A DNA stretch of 64,000 nt, taken from the NCBI GenBank assembly GCA_940671915.1, contig CALNVZ010003430.1, positions 14,677,212 to 14,741,211 on the forward strand, written 5' to 3'. The translations under genes were made by a program, and so were the position numbers. Positions within the stretch are counted from its first letter, which is position 1. Every line of letters begins with the position of its first letter. This DNA comes from Paracentrotus lividus (lineage: Eukaryota; Echinodermata; Echinoidea; Camarodonta; Echinidae). This document shows positions 58,280 to 64,000 of the stretch, one piece after another. The notes beneath the pieces are model-generated. The model ran no database searches, was not told the origin of the DNA, and saw nothing but the letters and a program-made list of their open reading frames with translations.

Positions 58280-60021
58280 ATAGCTTGGGCATTCCACAGC
58301 TACAATTCTTACATGAAGTTGAACTCTAAATAAATTTACCTGCCACTCCAAAGTTACTAGGTAACGAGTTAGAAGAAATGAACAGCTGTTCATATTTCTT
58401 TTTATGTTATTTCTTCTCTTTTTGCACATGTGCACTTGGGGCATTTGGTTTGAAGTGGATTAGGCGCCTAATAAGTATCATATTTTTATTATTATTATTA
58501 ATTAATAGATATACTAGTATGTGTAACAAACATTCTGGGCCTGTGTCTACCAAATACATACGGGCATTAAATTGCTAAATGTACTCACAAGTTGGACCCA
58601 CCACTCAGCTTGGGCCACTGTAAAAGACGACAAAACTAAACTGTCTTACTTTTCCTTACTCCCAACTAGTAAACCGTGGCGAACCGCAAGTATGTGCGCA
58701 GGGAATCAAATGAGTGGTTTATCAAATCTAGTGGCTGGTGTCCCCTGCCCTGCCGATTAAATTCAAATTTAAAATCAGAGATTTTTGCCCCCCCCCCCCC
58801 CATTTCAAATCCTGCATGCGGCTCACTGCGTATCTCCTCAAGTTCTTTGAGTTTTTTTGTGTGTTGCAGCTACAACAACACAACAAAAAAAAAATTTCCT
58901 CCAGAGACCCCTTTCAATTGAGCATGGAACTGACAAACACTCTTATTTAAACACTGTGTTATAATTAGCTAGTGTTGAAAGCTTACCTTCTGATAATAAC
59001 TATACAGCGTATAAATTAATCATATCTAATTTCTGTTAGGAAACTAAAAATGTTTTAGGCGGAAAATTTTGATTGCTACTTGGTAACATAATTATCGTGA
59101 AGTGAATTTATTGAGTAGTGAAAATAAGTGTTATTATTCAAAATAGAGCCTGTATTTTAAGACCTACACTGCTCAGGATGTTGCATTATGGGTTAAGAAT
59201 CTGGGCCAGAATTGAAGTAGTTGAGGACTTGAGTTGGTGCTATACAAGGCTGCTAAAGTTCTAATGGCTTTAAGTTATGATAATATGGACATGTTTTTAA
59301 TAATGCACAATGAACAAAGAAAGAATAGATTCTTACACATTTTAATCGCCATTAAGCTTCAATGTTATTAATCACCTTGTCAATGTCATATTAAATATTG
59401 CCGGGTTACCACTTACAGTATTATAATTGCGAATCCCATTGGGCAAAGCTCTAATGCATATTACAAATTCATTTTAGATAGAAAAGAAACTTTATATAAA
59501 TAAGAAAAGGGTATGATTATGTCTTGATAGTTAAACAACTACATTTTAAAAATTATTTGTGAGTTTGAGTAATAGTTATATACCACATAAATGTGCACAA
59601 GTTTTCTCTAACTCTACATCATTTCGAGCGCTTTACAGGGAATATAACATTAGTTACTGACACATTTTTGCCTGCCCGTTTCTTAGTAGAATGCAGTTTA
59701 GAAGAATATTTTTTTGTTGCCAATAATTCGCTTCTTCTTTCATTACATATTTTAGCTTTATACTAATGTGAAGTACCCATATTCTTTTAATTAATTACTA
59801 CAATACAAGCATATAAAGAATTGTGTAAATTTAATGTCAGTTCTGTGTGAATTGCTTAGCATATTAATTACCTTGTTGTTGTGATCCACACCATTGTGTC
59901 ACTACATTTAGCATATTGAAAATGAAAATATGTAAATGTGCTTTATAAATGTTAATTCATTTATTTTCAAATTTGTTCATTTTTTATTCCCTCTTCCTGG
60001 AGAGTATTCTAGCCTGTACTA

Positions 60022-60046
60022 NNNNNNNNNNNNNNNNNNNNNNNNN
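60022..60046. other. Assembly gap of 25 N
   Basis: A run of exactly 25 N residues. The sequence immediately to its right begins the repeated copy of 51220 onward, so this gap is a contig boundary. Confidence 0.99.
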
Positions 60047-60977
60047 AAACATGATATGTACTGTCCCGGATGGGCTTGGGCTTATATTAAAGGTAATGAT
60101 CAAAAGATTACTTGGAATATTGAAAGGTCGCAGGAGATGAGAGTTGCTTCTTCCCAATCTTGGTATAAGGCGATTTTGACAAAGTTTTTTAAAGCCCAAC
60201 CAGGACAGTAGGGCCTATGGGAATAAGTTTGGTATCATTGAACAGAATATGGGTTACTCTTTAAGAAAAGAAGAAAAAAAAAAGAAAAAAAAAACCAAGA
60301 CGATATACATTCAAATTTTGTTAATATGATGTCATGATCAAAGTTATGAGTATCAATTTTTGGGACGCACTGTACTACAGATTTGAAAATCTCATTGCCA
60401 TTTATGCATTTTCAAAACTATCCTAATAACTATCTCCGTAATTACAAAATCAAGTCATGGGCCGCGCCAAAAGCAGGGATGGTGCAGAACTGGGGACAAA
60501 CTCCGTTTCCAAAGATTTTCAAATGGATTTTCAAAAGGATTTGTTACGTAATGATAATTTGTCAAAGAACTCAAATAATTTGTCACTTGACGTAAAGTGA
60601 TTAAATAGCGTGACATATTTACAAACCCACTTTGACGAATCTTTGTATCTAGCAAGACAAATTAAATTATCATACCACAGTCTTAATTTTTAAGGTTTCT
60701 TAAATACTAATTTGTTAATTGCAAAAAATTGCAAAAATTGATGTTTAAAATTAACGGCTCATGCAGTGTTTTTCGATAGGCGTATTATGTTTGTCTCGTC
60801 GTCTTATAAGGGCTTTTGAATCTACTTCTGAAGTCAAAAACTATCATTTATGTACATCTTTTTGTAACTTAGATAGAAACAAAACATAAAAAGAAAATGA
60901 TGTTTTTATTAGTTTTTTTTTTCTTCATTTTTTTTAAATGAAATAAAATATAAATCATGGTGATATCATAGGCCTAC

Positions 60978-61098
60978 CTTTTGCTTCCAGAACAAGAACT
61001 TTGAAGTTTGGTCTGGTCTTGGTAAGATGATAGGCAGCAGTCAATCCAGCCAGACCTGCCCCGATTACAACCACATCATACTCCCCGTCAGAAGCCAT
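60978..61098 (-). CDS. MAO: Second copy of MAO exon 1, no other exons present
   Basis: The 121 bases are identical to 52137-52257, with the same ATG and GTAGGC donor. In the duplicated segment the sequence stops at the gap, 0.9 kb into intron 1, so no exon 2 follows on this copy. It is either an assembly duplicate of the same exon or a promoter-plus-first-exon duplication. It should not be counted as a separate gene. Confidence 0.6.
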
Positions 61099-62012
61099 CG
61101 CCCCTTAGGTGAAGTTTTCTTCTTTATGAGAACTTCTCGAAAATGTTTTTAAATATTTACTCTCTCTCAAGATCCGTCTCTCCTCTGTTTACTTGACAAG
61201 GTGAAAATGAGCATAGGCCTTAATAGACCAGTTTACGTACATATTTGAATTTTGTGCATACTTTTTAAACAAAGGTTGTTCTTGACAACCTGAAGGCTTG
61301 CCTGACGTAGCAATAACTAATGTACGCAAACTGGATTCCATGTATTGTAGTTCATTCTTTTATTACAAGTTGTTTGAATACCTTGTTACTATGTCGCCAG
61401 GAAACAAACATGGATAAATTATAATAACTTAGTAAACTGGTTTATTTAGATACAATGAAATGATAATTTGATTACTGTACCACTTCGAAAATGAACTTTT
61501 CGATATGAAATTTATCAGGGTATCGAGATTGACAATAATTAAAATCCACCGAATAAGCAAAATGATAATAAGCACGATAATCATATGCCTATAAGCGATG
61601 CAAAGTTCAAACAAACCTCACACGATTATGACATTTCTAATAATTTTTTTTTGTTTTGCGTATGGTATATCCTTGAAATTAAAAATCTTAATTGCAATAT
61701 GGGTCGCCCTCATTCAAAGTCATCCAAAGTCATTCAAAACTTCTATCCTGTTTCCATAACTTACTACGGCCAGGAAATGCTATATGGAAAACGTTAAAAG
61801 AGACTTCCTGTGGTACTCATATCAAGGACTTGTCTTAGGAGTCTCTTTCGCTTCTAGAATAATAGGGCAGATAATTTCATCTACTTTGGAAATTATACCA
61901 GTACAGCTACTACTTGGCTTAGATGAAGGCAGTATGAAATTCCTTATAAAATAATAGTATCAGGGAGCCGAATTACTAATGGATGCATATATTGCCCCAT
62001 TACTCCCCCCCC

Positions 62013-62207
62013 AAAAAAAAAAAAAAATAATAATAAATAAATAAATAAAATAAATAAATAAATAAAAAAAATAAAAAATAAAATAAATAAAATAAATAAA
62101 TAAATAAATAAATAAATAAAAATAAATTGAATAAATAAATAAATAAATAAATAAATAAAATAAATAAATAAATAAATAAATAAAATAAATAAAGAAAATA
62201 AATAAAA
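62013..62207. repeat. (TAAA)n microsatellite, right copy
   Basis: Counterpart of 53171-53365 in the duplicated segment. Repeat length and interruptions differ slightly between the two. Confidence 0.95.
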
Positions 62208-64000
62208 AGAAGAACACACTCAATTATCAAAGCATTTCTGCACAAATATATAATTTAGATATACATGTATGTATGTTTGTTTAATAATGATTAGCACTTC
62301 TTTCTAAGCCTTTCTACATTGTGTGCACATTGTTTTTTTGTTATCTCAACGTTTATTTCCCTGCTACGCGATCATGGCCTCATAACAGTGACATGCAGGG
62401 AATTTTATTCTAATGGAATTAATGATTCAATTAAAAGCAGTGCTTCTTCAATTCAAAACAATCCCGTGAAAGAAAGTAAGAAATATAAGCTGTGAAGTAT
62501 ACTGTCCTACTTTGACAAATCGAAGCAAGTGACATATCAATCAATAATATATTGTGAGTTTGTGATGTCATATTTCTTTTAGCGCCATCTTTCGTCACGC
62601 CAAATATGAGATGTAAACATCTATGGCCACATGTCATGAGTTGGGTAGAAAATGCGTTACATGTCCAAAAAATTGTAGAAATGTACATTGTCACAATCAA
62701 ACATCTCTAGTTTCTTAGTAGTAAGTCAGACATGTATGACAGTATATATCTTTTGAAAGCAGAGATTGAAAGGAAGATGGTTAACATATTTTTGTCCCTG
62801 TATAAGGTGTGTCATAAAAGCTTTACAGAGTGTTACAGGAAAAACTGGTTAGAAAAACTTCACAATTTTACCGGTGAATAATTTCTTATTATTTTCACCA
62901 AATGAAACGAATCATCTTGGATTGTGTTAATAAGACGCTATGCTTCTAAAAAATATAAACTTGTAATACAAAATTATTTTTTCTAACCGCGCTACAGGGA
63001 GTTAAAAAAAACCCGAAAAATAGTACAAAAAGGGCAGAAATCCTGTCTTTTACACTTGGATTACAACTTAAACAAAGTTTATTACAAGTGATATGTTTCC
63101 ACTTAATTGTGTATTTACATGTATGCAAAGAAAATGGCGAAAAAATAACAATTATTGTTATAAAATTGCATGTGACAATTGTTGATGCCTGCAATGCATT
63201 GTCTATGAGGATGTGTGCATTAAGTATGTTTTAATTGATTAATTAATTGTTTAAATGACTTGAAAAATCTGCTTCACATTTATCTAGAACCACGTAAATT
63301 CCCAAAAGAAAGATATCACTCAACCCATAAGACCAATTGGCTTCAAAGATATAACGCAACAAACAATAAGAAAGGAACAATAACAGGAATTCCCTATGCT
63401 TTAACACGTGCCTCCACCGTAGGATCCTCCACCGTAGGATCCTCCACCCCTTACCGTACTCCACTAAAAGTTTCTTTGTATTAAATCTATGAGCATAACA
63501 AAGCTGAAACTTCACAGATATGTAGCCTGATAAATTATCTACAGTATGAATCATTGCACAGCTTATGACTGTACATCATTTTCATGCTATGTGAAAAAAT
63601 GTGATAATTTTCCCTCCAAAATGTAACGCCTCCACCCTTTTACTATACCCCAACTTGTGACACATGACCCTATCCAACTTAAAGATATTGAAGGAAAAAC
63701 ATCATGAGATTACATTGATATCGGTGTAAATTACAAAAACATTTGTTCTTTTATAGGAAATGTCACTTTTGTTACTTGCTTCCTTTTGTCAAGGTATAGG
63801 GCAGCTTACTCCAGTGCCGTTCAAGAGAACTTGTCACACAGTCGACTACAAATTGTAGCCAATACAGCTATTTGATTTATCATGGAAGCTTACAAATAAA
63901 TCAAAATACCATATACTATAGTGGTTACGTAACAATTATTTATTCATATCAGTCAATGTATACAAGTTTTAGTATAATTCAACATGTAAAATTCGAAAGA

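Larger units (their letters stand above)
52258..60021. other. Upstream flank of MAO
   Basis: Holds the MAO promoter side, a (TAAA)n tract (53171-53365), a GGTATCTC-type element (55246-55503), a hairpin MITE (56254-56924), a GA-rich tract (57010-57372) and a small hairpin (58089-58279). No promoter motif or further gene was recognised. Confidence 0.65.
60047..64000. repeat. Right copy of the 3.95-kb duplicated segment
   Basis: Near-identical to 51220-55170 in the same orientation and still matching at the window end, so the duplication is longer than seen. It includes the partial CAGTGCGTC element, MAO exon 1, upstream DNA and a (TAAA)n tract (62013-62207). Differences are mostly short indels in homopolymers or short repeats. 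Confidence 0.95.

Noticed and set aside
60978..61098. A second, separate monoamine oxidase gene
   Set aside because: Only exon 1 is present, it is identical to the first copy, and the copy begins at an assembly gap. An unmerged contig explains it better.

Overview
The window looks like animal nuclear DNA, most probably from an echinoderm and perhaps a sea urchin. The reasons are long A+T-rich introns with GT/AG boundaries, dense short inverted-repeat transposons, tRNA-derived SINEs, and many scattered copies of the palindromes TACATGTA and TAGGCCTA. There is no bacterial-style gene packing. The species assignment is inference; the gene models below were read directly from the sequence.

Three protein-coding genes are supported, all on the minus strand. 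(1) Positions 143-29695 hold the 5' part of a SEC14L1-type gene. Six exons encode the N-terminal PRELI/MSF1 domain and part of the following linker (274 codons). The gene runs off the left edge, so the CRAL-TRIO and GOLD parts are not here. (2) Positions 34549-36018 hold an intronless 489-residue type II membrane carbohydrate 6-O-sulfotransferase of the CHST1/CHST3 kind. (3) Positions 41433-52257 hold a complete 11-exon flavin monoamine oxidase of 529 residues. It has an N-terminal FAD Rossmann motif, a flavin-linking cysteine (Cys413) and a C-terminal membrane anchor. The three genes have unrelated biochemical roles and nothing suggests they work together.

The space between exons is full of non-autonomous elements, many with terminal inverted repeats (TIRs) readable end to end. 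They include a 1.54-kb foldback element (37180-38723), a three-member family with CAGTGCGTC ends and TA flanks (39861, 51055, 56254), and a GGTATCTC-ended family (44337, 49868, 55246). There are also a pair of CAGTGGCGGATCC elements (21305, 50142), a GGGGGCGTTTCA pair (24724, 31625), several single elements and at least five SINE fragments. Satellite-like and simple tandem repeats are common.

The right end is unusual. After a 25-N gap (60022-60046), positions 60047-64000 repeat about 3.95 kb of 51220-55170 almost exactly, including a second copy of monoamine oxidase exon 1. Most visible differences are one- or two-base indels. Together with the gap at the boundary, this suggests an unmerged overlapping contig more than a true second gene. 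No novel multi-gene system was found. The most notable biology is the monoamine oxidase with an altered aromatic cage, the divergent sulfotransferase PAPS loop and the richly nested hairpin elements.
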